From positions 62,001 through 126,000 of the forward strand of contig NZ_JAEEMU010000041.1 in NCBI RefSeq assembly GCF_016283395.1: 64,000 bases of DNA, in the 5' to 3' direction. A model generated the notes under the pieces. The model was not told the origin of the DNA. It ran no database searches and saw only the letters and a program-made list of their open reading frames with translations. The stretch comes from Ruminococcus sp. GTDB taxonomy: Bacteria; Bacillota_A; Clostridia; Oscillospirales; Ruminococcaceae. Shown here one piece after another: positions 19,101 to 26,607 of the stretch (positions are counted from its first letter, which is position 1; every line of letters starts with the position of its first letter). A program made the translations under genes and the position numbers.

Positions 19101-20458
19101 GCATACGCTCCGATATTTTCAACACTTTCAGGGATATCAATTGATGAGAGCGAAGAACAATTTGAGAAGAATCCATATGGGATAGCCTTCATATTGCTCG
19201 GGAGCTTTGCAGATTTGATGCTTCGGCTATTATAGAAGACATAGTTTCCCCAGGACTCAACTGTTGAAGGTACATCTATCGACTCAAGAGATGTATTATT
19301 GAAGGCATAGTCGCCAACATTTTTTACAGTCTCAGGGATAGAAACAGACTTTATCTTTGACCATGCAAAAGCATATGATTGTATATCTGTTACCTTCTTG
19401 CCGTTTATCTCTGACTGGATAACAGCCTTTGTTGCTTCATAGTCACAGTAAGCAACCTCAGCATGATCCTTATATACGTTGTAGTATATAAGATCCTTCA
19501 TTACAACTTCATAATCCTTTGTTGAAGTAGCTGCTGTTGAAGAAGGATCGATGAGGACATATCCGTCAAAAGGAGTTCCCTTGAGGTAAGAGTCGCTGTC
19601 TGTATCAGCCATATGATAAACATTTGTAACATATTCAGTCTTTACTTTCGGACCTACAAAGCTGAAATATTGCTTATTATAGTTATTGTTTGTACAAATG
19701 TTTACGTAATATACATCTTTTGGCTTTGCATCGGCAGGTACTTCTAAATTCAAGGTTGCAAATGTACCATTTTTACCTTTTTTTACAGTACCGTCTGATG
19801 CAGTGCTGCTGCTTGCATATATACCGTAAGTTTTTCTGCTGCTTGTAGGAGAATAGCTTGAATAACTTACATACATACCTGCTGTTCCGTCTTCTTTTCC
19901 GCTTTCAACGCCTTTAAGTGTAAGACGGCTGTCCAGATCCACATATATCGTCGCATTGGAGTAATACTCATCATTAGCGGCGAAGTTAGCATCATTGACC
20001 TTTATAGTCAGAGCTACTGTCGAACCTGGCTTTGCAACTGTATGGCTTAATGATATTTCCGGATCAGGCTGAAGCCTTTGTGATTCGGGTATAGTAGAAA
20101 CTGTAGTAGAACTAACTGTCGCTTTGGTTGTCGTAGTCGTTGTTGTCGTTGTTGCTGATGCAGCAGCTTTTGCAGGTGCGCTTGTAACAGCATCTGATGA
20201 AGCAGCTGCCTTTGGTGCAGGAGAAGTTGTTGCGACAGGGCTTGTTGTGATTGTTGCGTTGTTTGTCTCCATAATTTTATCAGATGTTATATTGATAATA
20301 TCTGAAGCGGATATGGAACCGGTCAGTGTTTTTTGTCCGATATCAGTGTTTGCTGCACCTGCTGAAAGGTTTGCAGGGATCTGCGTTGTGAGCATCGCAG
20401 ACGCGGCAAGCACGGAAACGAACTTTTTGGTGATCTTCCCGGGATGTTTATGTCCCAT
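10193..20458 (-). CDS. Giant secreted BspA-like leucine-rich repeat protein with cohesin-like domain and dockerin
   Basis: 3421 residues; ATG behind GGGAGGTAATTGAA. Domains in order: signal peptide (1-36); Thr/Ala-rich segment (about 60-120); a cohesin-like domain (about 128-270; HTVAKPGSTVALTIKV, ATIYVDLDSRLTL, GTFATLNLEVPADAKP); about 70 LRR_5/BspA repeats of roughly 23 residues (about 340-1950); a parallel beta-helix-like stretch rich in Gly/Asn (about 1960-2250); a Thr-rich linker (about 2253-2455); a region with CARDB/DUF11-like beta domains (about 2460-3150); a second Thr-rich linker (about 3150-3288); a dockerin (about 3293-3356; GDVNADGLIDAVD and ADVNNDGSVDSVD); and a Thr-rich tail. 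BspA-type repeats bind protein or glycan surfaces, so an adhesin or substrate-tethering role on a cellulosome is inferred. The cohesin-like call rests on pattern only. The gene stands alone between its own promoter and terminator. Confidence 0.9.
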   Translation of the reverse strand: MGHKHPGKITKKFVSVLAASAMLTTQIPANLSAGAANTDIGQKTLTGSISASDIINITSDKIMETNNATITTSPVATTSPAPKAAASSDAVTSAPAKAAASATTTTTTTTTKATVSSTTVSTIPESQRLQPDPEISLSHTVAKPGSTVALTIKVNDANFAANDEYYSNATIYVDLDSRLTLKGVESGKEDGTAGMYVSYSSYSPTSSRKTYGIYASSSTASDGTVKKGKNGTFATLNLEVPADAKPKDVYYVNICTNNNYNKQYFSFVGPKVKTEYVTNVYHMADTDSDSYLKGTPFDGYVLIDPSSTAATSTKDYEVVMKDLIYYNVYKDHAEVAYCDYEATKAVIQSEINGKKVTDIQSYAFAWSKIKSVSIPETVKNVGDYAFNNTSLESIDVPSTVESWGNYVFYNSRSIKSAKLPSNMKAIPYGFFSNCSSLSSIDIPESVENIGAYAFQYCSSLTELKLPSKVTALSAYMCQGCSKLASINFDNITKIEYNALNSTGFTKLEIPDTVETIGTNAFGGCISLASVKLPSNIKIIESGMFSGCTSLKSIKLPDTVETIGYEAFYSSGLTEFNYPKNLKYINGRAFRNTQFTTVTYPDKSISCGNDIFRDCYNLKSVTFPSDLTTVASSAFYGCTALEKVTLPDTVTSIGSNAFYGSGVKEINIPKSMTTLGSYCLAGTKIESFKMPDHVIHWNYGVFNSCSKLTSVDFGSKVTNIPDYCFSNCTSLEKITIPENITLLGAYCFSNTGIKEIKIPASVKNVNSETFTDSNIESILYPDDATTIPNYAYGGAAKMKDPKLPSKLATLPSYVFRGCTQITSFEIPSNIKTIGSYALAGSSIKSIKVPSTVDTIVGYAFANTNLESAEIDDKFTTLNYGLFNSSKNLKSVKLPSKLTSIPSNMFTSCSSLTDVKIPETVTAIEGYAFQSCSSLKELKLPSALKTINYNAFQNCSNITSLELPESLETISSNVFSGTGIKAITIPDSVKSLSSTFSGSNIETITYSDSRTELPANAYAGAVKMTSVKLPSKLTALPNNAFSGCTGLTKFTIPSTVKSLGSNVFYESGVKELTVPATVETISNYALANTNLESVVFADDITTLPNYVCSGSKKLTSVKLPAKLTAIPYGAFTSCTALKSIDIPETVESIGSYAFQSSGLESIELPETVTSLSNYAFANASSLGSVKLSSKIATIPYSAFNGCTALTDIKLPSSVTRIDYYAFNGCTKLTKLELPENLETIAYSVFANTGIKEIKIPDSVKSLNNNVFSGSNIETITYSDSRTELPAYAYAGASKMTSVKLPSKLTAIPNYAFSGCTALESVTIPSTVKSIGSNAFTSSGIKKLKLESNIETLSNSAFSGSSIEEIELPDSMTAIPDSAFYNCKSLKKIKFPSKLESIGNNAFTYCEGLESITLPDSVKTIGTYAFSYCPALTSVTLSESLTTLGNYAFNNCSKLTSIELPKNLETIGYTPFTGTGITEITIPDSVKTLNNSFANTNITSIIYSDSRTELPKNAYAGASKMTSVKLPSKLEAIPEYAFNNCSALTEISIPSSVKTIDRCAFYGSPFKEIKLPESVETIVGSAFYNSAVESVELPESMTAIGDNAFGSATNLKTVKFGSKLETIGNNAFSGCVALTGVELPESLTTIGNYAFNGCASIETIALPESLTVIGDMAFHGCTSIKSIDIPDSVTTIGSNAFNGCSALTSIELPESLESLGQSPFAGTGITSIKIPSKLEVISRYCFQNTKLESIEIPANIKTIDYNAFQNLTTLKSVKFSSGLETIGSNAFYGCTALTGIKLPDTLKTIGYNAFYNDAAITELVIPASVERIENGAFYGTGLKSIIIPDTVKSLNTSGLFRDCKNLTSAVLPATFTSLSGETFRGCTLLKSFEIPESVTYIGNDVFSDSGVTSVYIPASVANASGINGNFLRNSKVDTIVGYKETYAEKYAADNNLKFVEADTKTWSKTDSLPTHGKYKLDCDVTVEGDIYSNTMLDLDLNGHKVSINRVRIGGNGIVTVRDSSKAKTGTMNATGSYELFNVDGTLRLLGGTFYGNDKNNNYATVGVNSNGNFTLNGATVISNAANPLSLRSSKGTTNLISGTLESKAIANNNRYYDRAGIFIDRSYSGVINLSGATVKADDGYGIYSSSNDGTINITGGKISSTDNYGIYCTNNTKIAISGKLDISSPLAGIYIPADKTIDIIEKLTGGKVSIEAIKTGTITNGYAKYNKGTAPSEYFTAVMGGTLSTDTAGEVVYNVPTSMTTTTTTKKTTSSTTSTTTTTAKTTSTTSKTSTSTTSKTSTSTTSKTTTSTTKATTSTTKKPTTTSTTTTTKPTTSTTKKPTTTSTTTTTKPTTSTTKKPTTTSTTTTTKPTTSTTKKLTTTSTTTTTKPTTSTTKKPTTTSTTTTVKPTTSTTKKPVTTSTITPNITSATKPTTSTTKKPTTTSTTTLTTSTTSTTTTQPILRVDGELHVKEMTEDEIIKRGIDIRNPDNFNCVQYSIEADFEAAGVVFNRIVQWDEGYEPLNYVYLEVDGEKPLLITDRPYVYVDEIHAHVIHEETVDEDMYLIIYGESKWLKEFYDVQLIVTNKGTGTLTDCTARLNVPNGLTLVDGSVVEDIGSLAPNQVATRNWCVRGDKEGDYSLSAVFSGMNGSDPFALTYRSQENLHVYAYDALKMTVEVPSLSYYGRNYPIKITLKNVSDKPVYNLETTIKGKQQGSKATLYFTNLDTDGNLTSLGAITKEQTLYTRRGTHYFPVDLNPHQAVTYTVNVPDVWASVFERYVSSYDFDRNTALILQVLEERPELMNVDGIRSVFEAAVGEMPVEHILKDVIVQFYGSNAIDCEIKVKERTPDQRIPVRRVASNTANQLVSELFFEAYKHADKTTNQYINFTNHYIQYVTTDSPFFIDDFDEYINRYNRNLLPFTDELNLILHSHGELPTNIRIEADVIRNFAPFGNSKVKAAASENSFTLADINGTELNEDGSLTVKGDTIIRVSSDQIGASGKLIVDYSDGTTEEIKISNVEKHECKSTSGYTLVAAPKDGKEGLAVRRCDTCGEICDSITINPKATAMLSNKNTYADVKVAVEEAAQLDTKTELSLFGNITIASDITIPENVDVLIAPDTNITVKNGAKIVAKGKVNDFSGREYNLTGNGPLVATTTTTTTTTSTTTTTTTATSSTTSKATTTSTTSTSTTSKPTTTSTTSTSTTSKPTTTSTTSTSTTSKPTTTSTTSTSTTTSKPTTTSTTSTSTTTSKPTTTSTTSTSTTTSKPTTTSSTSTSTTTSEPTTTSTVTTTVPVVVNYGDVNADGLIDAVDASVVLRQYALVATHQDGIIKEENLAAADVNNDGSVDSVDASIILRYYVYYSTITEPVSLEKFVKNNVIESIEIEADAQSDDEPVTTTTTTAATSAEPKTTTTTTTIAVPQTTKVD
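10600..11010 (-). repeat. 42/45-bp tandem repeats encoding the second Thr-rich linker
   Basis: The encoded unit is SKPTTTSTTSTSTT (14 residues, 42 bp) in the upstream copies, and the same with one extra Thr (15 residues, 45 bp) in the later copies, about eight units in all. The two lengths suggest separate expansions. Copy number is likely to vary between strains. Confidence 0.85.
13090..13700 (-). repeat. 57-bp tandem repeats encoding the first Thr-rich linker
   Basis: About seven units of KPTTSTTKKPTTTSTTTTT (19 residues, 57 bp), flanked by simpler Thr/Ser codon runs. The units are nearly identical at the DNA level, apart from a KKL variant and one unit with VTTSTITP. This is a linker minisatellite and not a CRISPR array, because the units adjoin directly and stay in frame. 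Confidence 0.85.
15936..18125 (-). repeat. Higher-order repeats inside the LRR region
   Basis: The encoded block beginning YSDSRTELP...AYAGA.KMTSVKLPSKL recurs at about 15936, 16611 and 17424, with a diverged relative at about 18099 (YPDDATTIPNYAYGGAAKM). Spacings are 675, 813 and 675 bases (225, 271, 225 codons). The 138-base difference equals 46 codons, two 23-residue LRRs. The array therefore grew by duplicating blocks of about ten LRRs as well as single repeats. Confidence 0.75.
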
Positions 20459-20508
20459 TTCAATTACCTCCCTTATTAAAAATTAAATGAATGTAATTCA
20501 CCACAATA

Positions 20509-20536
20509 ATTATACCATGATGAGGGGAAAGGTCAA
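20509..20536 (-). promoter_or_regulatory. SigA-type promoter of the giant LRR gene
   Basis: On the minus strand TTGACC (20531-20536), a 16-base spacer and TATAAT (20509-20514), about 50 bases before the start codon. The rest of the gap up to 20750 is AT-rich, with no further feature seen. Confidence 0.7.
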
Positions 20537-20750
20537 TAGAAACGGAACTTTTGTAAACAAATTTTGGTAAAAGCTACCTAACTTGTAGCAATATTCAATG
20601 TCAAAACTACTAAAAGTAATAAAAATTGCAGATTTAGTTTGTTTAAAAATAGTAACATTTGTTTTAAAATATATGGCTATATAAGTTATATATCATGATT
20701 TATTAATGAATATCACAAAAAACGCAATCAGCAGTAACCTATCGCCTGTC

Positions 20751-20779
20751 TTGACATTAAAACTGTAATGTTGTATGAT
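20751..20779 (+). promoter_or_regulatory. SigA-type promoter of the two-component operon
   Basis: TTGACA (20751-20756), a 17-base spacer and TATGAT (20774-20779), 74 bases before the response regulator start. Confidence 0.8.
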
Positions 20780-20853
20780 TTTAATATCTTATTTGCTGCA
20801 AAAAATGCGGCTAAAACTTCATTTCATACATTTTTTTAAACACGGAGGACAAC

Positions 20854-21537
20854 ATGAGAAACAGTATCCTTATTATAGATGATGATGCAGACCTTTCTTT
20901 CGTAATATCAGATATGCTTGAAGGCTACGGCTACGACGTAACAGCTGCCGAAACTGCCGAAGAAGCCTTTGAGCTTCTGAGCAAAGCAAGCTTTGATCTC
21001 ATTCTTCTTGACATAAATCTCCCCGATTCTACAGGATTTGAGATATGCAGCGAGCTTCGCAGGGTATCAGATGTACCTGTTATCTTTGCAAGTGCCCGTA
21101 CAAGCGAATCCGACAGGATAACAGGCTTTGACATAGGCGGAGACGACTACCTTCCAAAACCCTATTCTATGGCTGAGCTTTTCTCACGCATAAAAGCTCT
21201 CATGCGCAGAGCCTACGGAGACAGCGGCGAGAAAAAGTCAATATCTTTCGGCAATGTTAATGTTGATATCTCCGCACGTTCGGTCACTAAGAACGGAGCT
21301 GCCGTGGCACTTTCCCTAAAAGAGTTCGACCTCCTCGCTTATCTGTGCGAACATATGGGTACGGCTGTATCAAAGGAAGCTCTGCTTTCAGCGGTATGGG
21401 GAGCTTTTTCCGCTGTAGAAACGTCAACTCTTGCAGTACATATACGCTGGCTCCGCGAAAAGCTTGAGGACGATCCTGCGTCACCGCGATACATTAAAAC
21501 AGTCTATAAAGTAGGCTATATACTGGAGGTCGAATAA
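20854..21537 (+). CDS. OmpR/PhoB-family response regulator
   Basis: 227 residues. Receiver domain about 1-115 with the acidic pair DDD near residue 10, the phosphoacceptor Asp in LILLDINLP and the conserved Lys in DYLPKPYS. The C-terminal winged helix (about 128-225) shows LSLKEFDLLAYL, LAVHIRWLREKLEDDP and IKTVYKVGYIL. The start has GGAGGA upstream. It overlaps the kinase gene by one base (TAATG), so the two are translationally coupled. The likely targets are the adjacent ABC transporter genes, whose own promoter lies before 22749. Confidence 0.93.
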   Translation: MRNSILIIDDDADLSFVISDMLEGYGYDVTAAETAEEAFELLSKASFDLILLDINLPDSTGFEICSELRRVSDVPVIFASARTSESDRITGFDIGGDDYLPKPYSMAELFSRIKALMRRAYGDSGEKKSISFGNVNVDISARSVTKNGAAVALSLKEFDLLAYLCEHMGTAVSKEALLSAVWGAFSAVETSTLAVHIRWLREKLEDDPASPRYIKTVYKVGYILEVE

Positions 21538-22688
21538 TGAAAAGCAGGATAATCGGCATTACACTTTTCTTCATAATGCTTATCGCAGGTGTTTCTGTAT
21601 TTTTCGTGCATAACGAGAAAAAAAGTTACGACTCCGACTCAAACGGTGAACTGATAGTCTCGCTGAACGAAGTGGAGCAGCTCATACATATGGGTGAAAC
21701 AGAGAAAGCTGCCGAAAAAGCAGCCCTGCTCAAAGATACTATACGCCGTCAGGAAAAGCCTGTTCGTGAAAACTCAGATACATTTATTATATGTATCATA
21801 GGCTGTATTTTCGCGGTCACTGTTTTCGGATATGTGTATTTCTCCATACTCCGCCCCTTTGATAAGATGAAGGCTTTTGCCGAGAAAATAGCTCAGGGAA
21901 ACTTTGATATCCCACTGAACTACGAACGTTCAAACTATTTTGGCAGTTTCACATGGGCATTCGACAGTATGCGCCGTGAGATAACGAAAGCGCGAGCCTG
22001 TGAGCGCGAAGCCATAGACAATAACAAGACCGTTATCGCTACGCTTTCGCATGATATTAAAACTCCTGTTTCTTCAATAAGAGCCTATGCAGAGGGACTT
22101 GACGCAAATCTTGACAGCTCTCCCGAAAAAAGGCGCAAATACTTATCGGTGATTATGCGCAAGTGCGATGAAGTATCCAAGCTCACAAACGATCTTTTCC
22201 TGCACACGCTCTCCGACCTTGACAAACTGAAAATACACCCCGAACAGCTGGAGCTGACTGAGTTTATGGAAAACACCGTCAGGGAAATAGCTGCCGAGCA
22301 TGATGATATCAGCTTTATCCGTCCGGACTTCACAGCCGAGGTAAGTGCAGACAGGAACAGGATCATGCAAATCACTGAGAACCTTATAAACAACGCAAGG
22401 AAATACGCTCATACGGATATAAATGTATCTATGGAGCTTGAACAGCACGATGTGCTCATACGCTTCCGCGACTTTGGCAGCGGTATCCCCGACTCGGATA
22501 TGCCGTTCATATTCGGCAAGTTCTATCGCGGAAAGAATTCGGGCAATGAGCAGGGCTCAGGTCTCGGACTTTATATCGTAAAATACCTGACCGAAGCTCA
22601 GAACGGAGAGGTAAGCCTCAGAAACTGCCCCGATGGAGGTCTCGAAGTAACCATATCGCTCCCCTTGCTTAATTCGGGATTATCTTAA
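21537..22688 (+). CDS. Membrane sensor histidine kinase
   Basis: 383 residues with two membrane helices (about 5-24 and 79-100) around an outer loop of only about 55 residues. A HAMP-like linker follows, then the H-box SHDIKTPVSSIRAYAEGLD (His near residue 173) and the N, G1 and G2 boxes of the ATPase domain (NLINNARKYA, FRDFGSGIP, GSGLGLYIVK). The small sensing loop resembles kinases that read transporter or envelope state rather than a soluble ligand. It pairs with the preceding regulator. Confidence 0.92.
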   Translation: MKSRIIGITLFFIMLIAGVSVFFVHNEKKSYDSDSNGELIVSLNEVEQLIHMGETEKAAEKAALLKDTIRRQEKPVRENSDTFIICIIGCIFAVTVFGYVYFSILRPFDKMKAFAEKIAQGNFDIPLNYERSNYFGSFTWAFDSMRREITKARACEREAIDNNKTVIATLSHDIKTPVSSIRAYAEGLDANLDSSPEKRRKYLSVIMRKCDEVSKLTNDLFLHTLSDLDKLKIHPEQLELTEFMENTVREIAAEHDDISFIRPDFTAEVSADRNRIMQITENLINNARKYAHTDINVSMELEQHDVLIRFRDFGSGIPDSDMPFIFGKFYRGKNSGNEQGSGLGLYIVKYLTEAQNGEVSLRNCPDGGLEVTISLPLLNSGLS

Positions 22689-22748
22689 ATACTTCTTAAT
22701 AACTTTTGCTGTATAATCAAAACAGTAAAAGCGAAAGGAAAAACATAT
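22689..22748 (+). promoter_or_regulatory. Probable regulated promoter before the ABC transporter genes
   Basis: TGCTGTATAAT (22707-22717) is an extended -10 element, but no good -35 is seen 17 bases upstream. Short repeats (CTTCTTAATAACTT) fill that place, as expected of a promoter that needs an activator. Binding by the adjacent response regulator is an inference. Confidence 0.4.
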
Positions 22749-23510
22749 ATGAAAAAATCTATTCTGACAGCAAAGTCACTTTCAAAGAGCTTTGCTCACA
22801 ACGGCGAACAGGTACATATACTGTCAGGCGTTGACCTGGATATATATGAAGGAGACTTCACCGTTATAATGGGAGCTTCGGGCTCGGGCAAATCCACCAT
22901 GCTCTACGCTCTCAGCGGTATGGACAAGGCTACCGCAGGCTCTGTTATGTACGATGACAAAAACATCGTCCTCATGGGCGAGAAAGAGCTTGCAAAGCTG
23001 AGATACTCCGACTTCGGATTTATTTTCCAGCAGATGCACCTTGTAAGCAATCTGTCACTCTATGAAAATGTTGTAGTATCAGGCTATCTCAACAAAAAGA
23101 ATTCTCCTGCCGAGGTAAGAGAACGGGCTGACAAGCTTTTCAAAAGAATAGGCATAGACCACATAAAAACTCACCTTCCCTCACAGGTATCGGGCGGCGA
23201 ACAGCAGAGATGTGCTATAGCAAGAGCTGTGATAAATCAGCCCAAGCTCCTCTTTGCAGATGAGCCTACAGGCGCACTGAACCGCAAAAACACCACAGAA
23301 GTTCTCGACCTGCTCACAGACCTCAACAAAAACGGTCAGAGCATACTCATGGTAACACATGATATTCGCGCTGCTGTAAGAGCTTCAAGGCTGCTTTACC
23401 TCTCGGACGGCAATATCATAGGCGAGCTCAGTCTCAGTCCTTATGGTGAGACCGAAGAAAAAAGCCGCGAAGCTCAGGTAAACGCATGGCTCAATTCACT
23501 TGAATGGTGA
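22749..23510 (+). CDS. ABC transporter ATPase, MacB/BceA-type
   Basis: 253 residues with Walker A GASGSGKST, Q-loop FIFQQMHLV, signature VSGGEQQR, Walker B LLFADEPTGAL and switch His in VTHDIRAA. This is the Type VII ABC ATPase group (LolD, MacB, BceA) that works with FtsX-fold permeases. It begins after AAAGGAAAAACATAT and lies ten bases before the permease gene. With the kinase pair and the protease it forms an antimicrobial-peptide or envelope-stress module. Confidence 0.93.
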   Translation: MKKSILTAKSLSKSFAHNGEQVHILSGVDLDIYEGDFTVIMGASGSGKSTMLYALSGMDKATAGSVMYDDKNIVLMGEKELAKLRYSDFGFIFQQMHLVSNLSLYENVVVSGYLNKKNSPAEVRERADKLFKRIGIDHIKTHLPSQVSGGEQQRCAIARAVINQPKLLFADEPTGALNRKNTTEVLDLLTDLNKNGQSILMVTHDIRAAVRASRLLYLSDGNIIGELSLSPYGETEEKSREAQVNAWLNSLEW

Positions 23511-23520
23511 GGTGAGAACT

Positions 23521-25866
23521 ATGGAGATAATCACCCTGCTGAAAGCAAATATACGCCGCAGAAAGGGCACATTCATAAGCATCGTCATTCTAATGTTCAT
23601 CATCTCAATGGCACTGACGCTTATATTCAGTATCAGAAAAAGCTGCGAAGATTCCTTGAATGATGCTTATTCCTGCGCAAAAAGTGCAGATGTCACCGTT
23701 ATGCTCAAGGACGCACTCCTCACAGATGAAATGAGGCAGAAGCTTGATAACGAAGCGATAATAGACCATTACACCGTAACACCTACAGCTGTTATTTCCT
23801 ACGGTATGGATTCAGATAAAGCAACCCATAAAAGTTCCTGTTTCTTTACTCCATTGACCGAGGGGATAAGGCTTGTAAACGAAGAATGTAACGGCTATGC
23901 CGAAAAGATACCGCCGCTATCAAAAGGCGAGATATACCTTAGCTACGGCTCAAAAGGCAAATTTAAGTGTGATATCGGAGACAAAGTCACCGCGCACACT
24001 ATAAGCGGAGACTATGATTTCACTGTAAAGGGATTTGTTGTTGAGCCTATGTTTGGTGCTATGGTGGTAGGCTGGAAGTGGCAGTTCATATCGCAGGAAG
24101 ATTTTGATATGATAATGGCTGCAAATTCCGCCGAAAACAGCAGTGATCACTGGGGCACGGGGTATATTGTGCAGATATACAAGTCAGACGGCTGTACACT
24201 TTCAGACGGCAAATTCCGCCGTCAGGTAAATCTGGACACGGATATCATCTCAAATGCATGGGGTTCTACGACAAAAAGTGTATCAACACACTATACCAAC
24301 ATCTACTCGGATATCATAATGGGCATACTTCTTGTGTTCATACTTATACTTGCTACAGTCGTTCTTATAGTTATGGGGCACAGTATCTCAACAAGCATCG
24401 AAATGGATCATACCAATCTGGGAATACTGAAATCTCAGGGATTCAGCAACTCCAAGATACGTATCTCGATACTGCTTCAATACCTTATCGCGGAAGTCAT
24501 AGGCGGTATCCTCGGAATATTCTGCGGACTCCCCCTCATAGGCATTATTACAAGTGTATTTGATACCATATCAGGCTGTATCACAGAAACACACCCTGCC
24601 CTGTGCAAAACACTTCTTTATCTGCTTGTTATCATCGGGATAAGCGTAGTGTTTATTATCATCACAACCCACAAGGTTTGCAGGATATCCCCTATTCGTG
24701 CTATCTCGGGCGGCAGAAATGAAATATACTTCGACAGCCGCATAAAGCTTCCCATAAGTGCAAAGCTGCTTTCTCCAACACTTGCTGTTCGTCAGTTCAC
24801 ATCTGCAAAAAGAAGATACGTTGCTTCTGTGATAATTGCTGCAATACTTGTAAGCTTCATGCTCATGGTAAATGCTCTCAGCGCAGCTATAAATTCACGA
24901 AAAGCAGGAGAAACTATGGGAATTGAAGTCAAAGATGTAATTATTAACTTCAATGAGATGACGGAAAAGGACAAAATAGATGACATCATGGAAACAGTCA
25001 AGGAATATGATCCTATCCACAGAAGATATGTCTCGTTAGGTACATATATTTCGTTGAACGGTGAGGAGATATACTGCCGTATGGATTTTTATCCCGAGGA
25101 CATTATTACCACAAAAGGCAGAGCTCCTAAATATGATAACGAGATAGTCATAACCGAATTAGTGGCTGATGAGTTTGATCTTAAACTCGGAGACACTGTA
25201 AACATAGCAAAATTTGAAAACCACAAAGAGTTCGTGATCTGCGGAATATTCTCATCAATGTCCGACGCAGGTATGTGTACTTCGATCACAGAAGAAGCAG
25301 GCGAAAGCCTCGGTCTCCATAAACGTACCGACTATTGCAGTATCATGCTTGAAGATGAAACAAAAGCAGAAGAGATAAAAACTGCTCTTGAAAATAAATA
25401 CGGAGACGCTATGAAAGCAACTCTCGGCAAATTCGATGATGAAAACAAGCTTATAGAAACAGCAATAGAAATAATGAGGCTGATAATCTACTCATTCTCA
25501 ATGTTCTTTGCTCTCGTAGTCGTTTCAATGGTAAGTTCAAAGGCTTTCACACAGGAAAAGACAGATATCGGAATATTCAAGTCACAGGGCTTCACTACAG
25601 GCAAGCTCAGGCTGCAATTTGCGGTAAGATTTCTTATTGTATCTATTCTCGGCGCACTGCTCGGAACTTTAATGTGCGGCCTGTTCATGAATAAGCTGCT
25701 CACTGTTCTGCTTAAAGGCATAGGCGTAACGAACTTCTATACACCTCTTACTCCTGCAAGTATCCTTATACCTGCCGCTGCTATATGCATATGCTTCTTC
25801 CTTTTCGCACTTCTTGTTTCACGAAAGATAAAAAAAGTCGGCATAAGACAGCTCATAACCGAATAA
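23521..25866 (+). CDS. FtsX-domain ABC transporter permease (two FtsX units)
   Basis: 781 residues from the ATG at 23521, preferred to the upstream ATG at 23500 because GAGGTGAG precedes it by four bases and 23500 lies inside the ATPase gene. It has an N-terminal helix (about 16-38) and a large outer domain (about 45-255). The first FtsX helix bundle (about 258-395) contains LGILKSQGFSNSKIR. A second outer domain (about 430-640) follows, then the second FtsX bundle (about 650-780) with IGIFKSQGFTTGKLRLQF. The duplicated FtsX design is typical of exporters or extractors of membrane-active peptides. The substrate is unknown. Confidence 0.9.
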   Translation: MEIITLLKANIRRRKGTFISIVILMFIISMALTLIFSIRKSCEDSLNDAYSCAKSADVTVMLKDALLTDEMRQKLDNEAIIDHYTVTPTAVISYGMDSDKATHKSSCFFTPLTEGIRLVNEECNGYAEKIPPLSKGEIYLSYGSKGKFKCDIGDKVTAHTISGDYDFTVKGFVVEPMFGAMVVGWKWQFISQEDFDMIMAANSAENSSDHWGTGYIVQIYKSDGCTLSDGKFRRQVNLDTDIISNAWGSTTKSVSTHYTNIYSDIIMGILLVFILILATVVLIVMGHSISTSIEMDHTNLGILKSQGFSNSKIRISILLQYLIAEVIGGILGIFCGLPLIGIITSVFDTISGCITETHPALCKTLLYLLVIIGISVVFIIITTHKVCRISPIRAISGGRNEIYFDSRIKLPISAKLLSPTLAVRQFTSAKRRYVASVIIAAILVSFMLMVNALSAAINSRKAGETMGIEVKDVIINFNEMTEKDKIDDIMETVKEYDPIHRRYVSLGTYISLNGEEIYCRMDFYPEDIITTKGRAPKYDNEIVITELVADEFDLKLGDTVNIAKFENHKEFVICGIFSSMSDAGMCTSITEEAGESLGLHKRTDYCSIMLEDETKAEEIKTALENKYGDAMKATLGKFDDENKLIETAIEIMRLIIYSFSMFFALVVVSMVSSKAFTQEKTDIGIFKSQGFTTGKLRLQFAVRFLIVSILGALLGTLMCGLFMNKLLTVLLKGIGVTNFYTPLTPASILIPAAAICICFFLFALLVSRKIKKVGIRQLITE

Positions 25867-25915
25867 ACCAACATCAAAACGAACTATACATTCAAAATGC
25901 TTGGAGGCATAAAAT

Positions 25916-26581
25916 ATGGAAACTACAACGAAAAGCAGAAAATTAAAGATCACGTTACTGGTCTATATAATCATTTTCTATGGCATATGGACACTATATA
26001 CATTCCTGGTTTCACCGTTCCTTGAAGACCATTTCCAAAATGCGGCAGTATGTCAGATCATCAAGGAGTGTATCAAGAACCTTGTGTGGACGCTTCCTGC
26101 CATGCTTCTGGTGCATCACTTCTCATCAGAGGTACATATACAGCTGAAGGAAATGTTTACAACGAAAGTAAAATGGTTACACTATCTTCCTATCTTTGCA
26201 TTCTTCACTGTAGACGTACTGATAACTCGTTACAGAATGGATCATTCTCTGAAATTGATCCCCGATCTCAGCGCAGATAAGGTCATCATGCTCCTCTCGG
26301 TAGGAATTACGGAAGAAATGGTATTCCGCGGCTGGCTGCTCAATGCTACGGTAAGCAGTGACAAGAAAAAGCAATGGCAGGCTATAGCGTTAAATGCAGT
26401 CATGTTCATGCTGATACATTTCCCCACATGGATAAGACACGATACATTCGTTTCTGTGTTTACAGGATTTGGTTTTATAGAGATACTTGCTTTAGGCGTG
26501 ATATTCAGTTTAAGCTTTCTCAAAAGCAGGAACATTTTTGTTCCAATACTGCTTCATATGTACTGGGATCTGATCGTATGA
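25916..26581 (+). CDS. CPBP-family intramembrane glutamic protease (Abi/CAAX-like)
   Basis: 221 residues, mostly hydrophobic (about six or seven helices). The three CPBP motifs are present: GITEEMVFRG (Glu-Glu-x3-Arg, about residue 132), FMLIHFP (second motif His) and the C-terminal HMYWD. Family members in Gram-positive bacteria are often linked to bacteriocin immunity or maturation. It starts 50 bases after the permease stop with TTGGAGG upstream, so it is the last gene of the transporter operon. Confidence 0.88.
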   Translation: METTTKSRKLKITLLVYIIIFYGIWTLYTFLVSPFLEDHFQNAAVCQIIKECIKNLVWTLPAMLLVHHFSSEVHIQLKEMFTTKVKWLHYLPIFAFFTVDVLITRYRMDHSLKLIPDLSADKVIMLLSVGITEEMVFRGWLLNATVSSDKKKQWQAIALNAVMFMLIHFPTWIRHDTFVSVFTGFGFIEILALGVIFSLSFLKSRNIFVPILLHMYWDLIV

Positions 26582-26607
26582 TATTTTACAAAAAGGCAGA
26601 AAATGAA

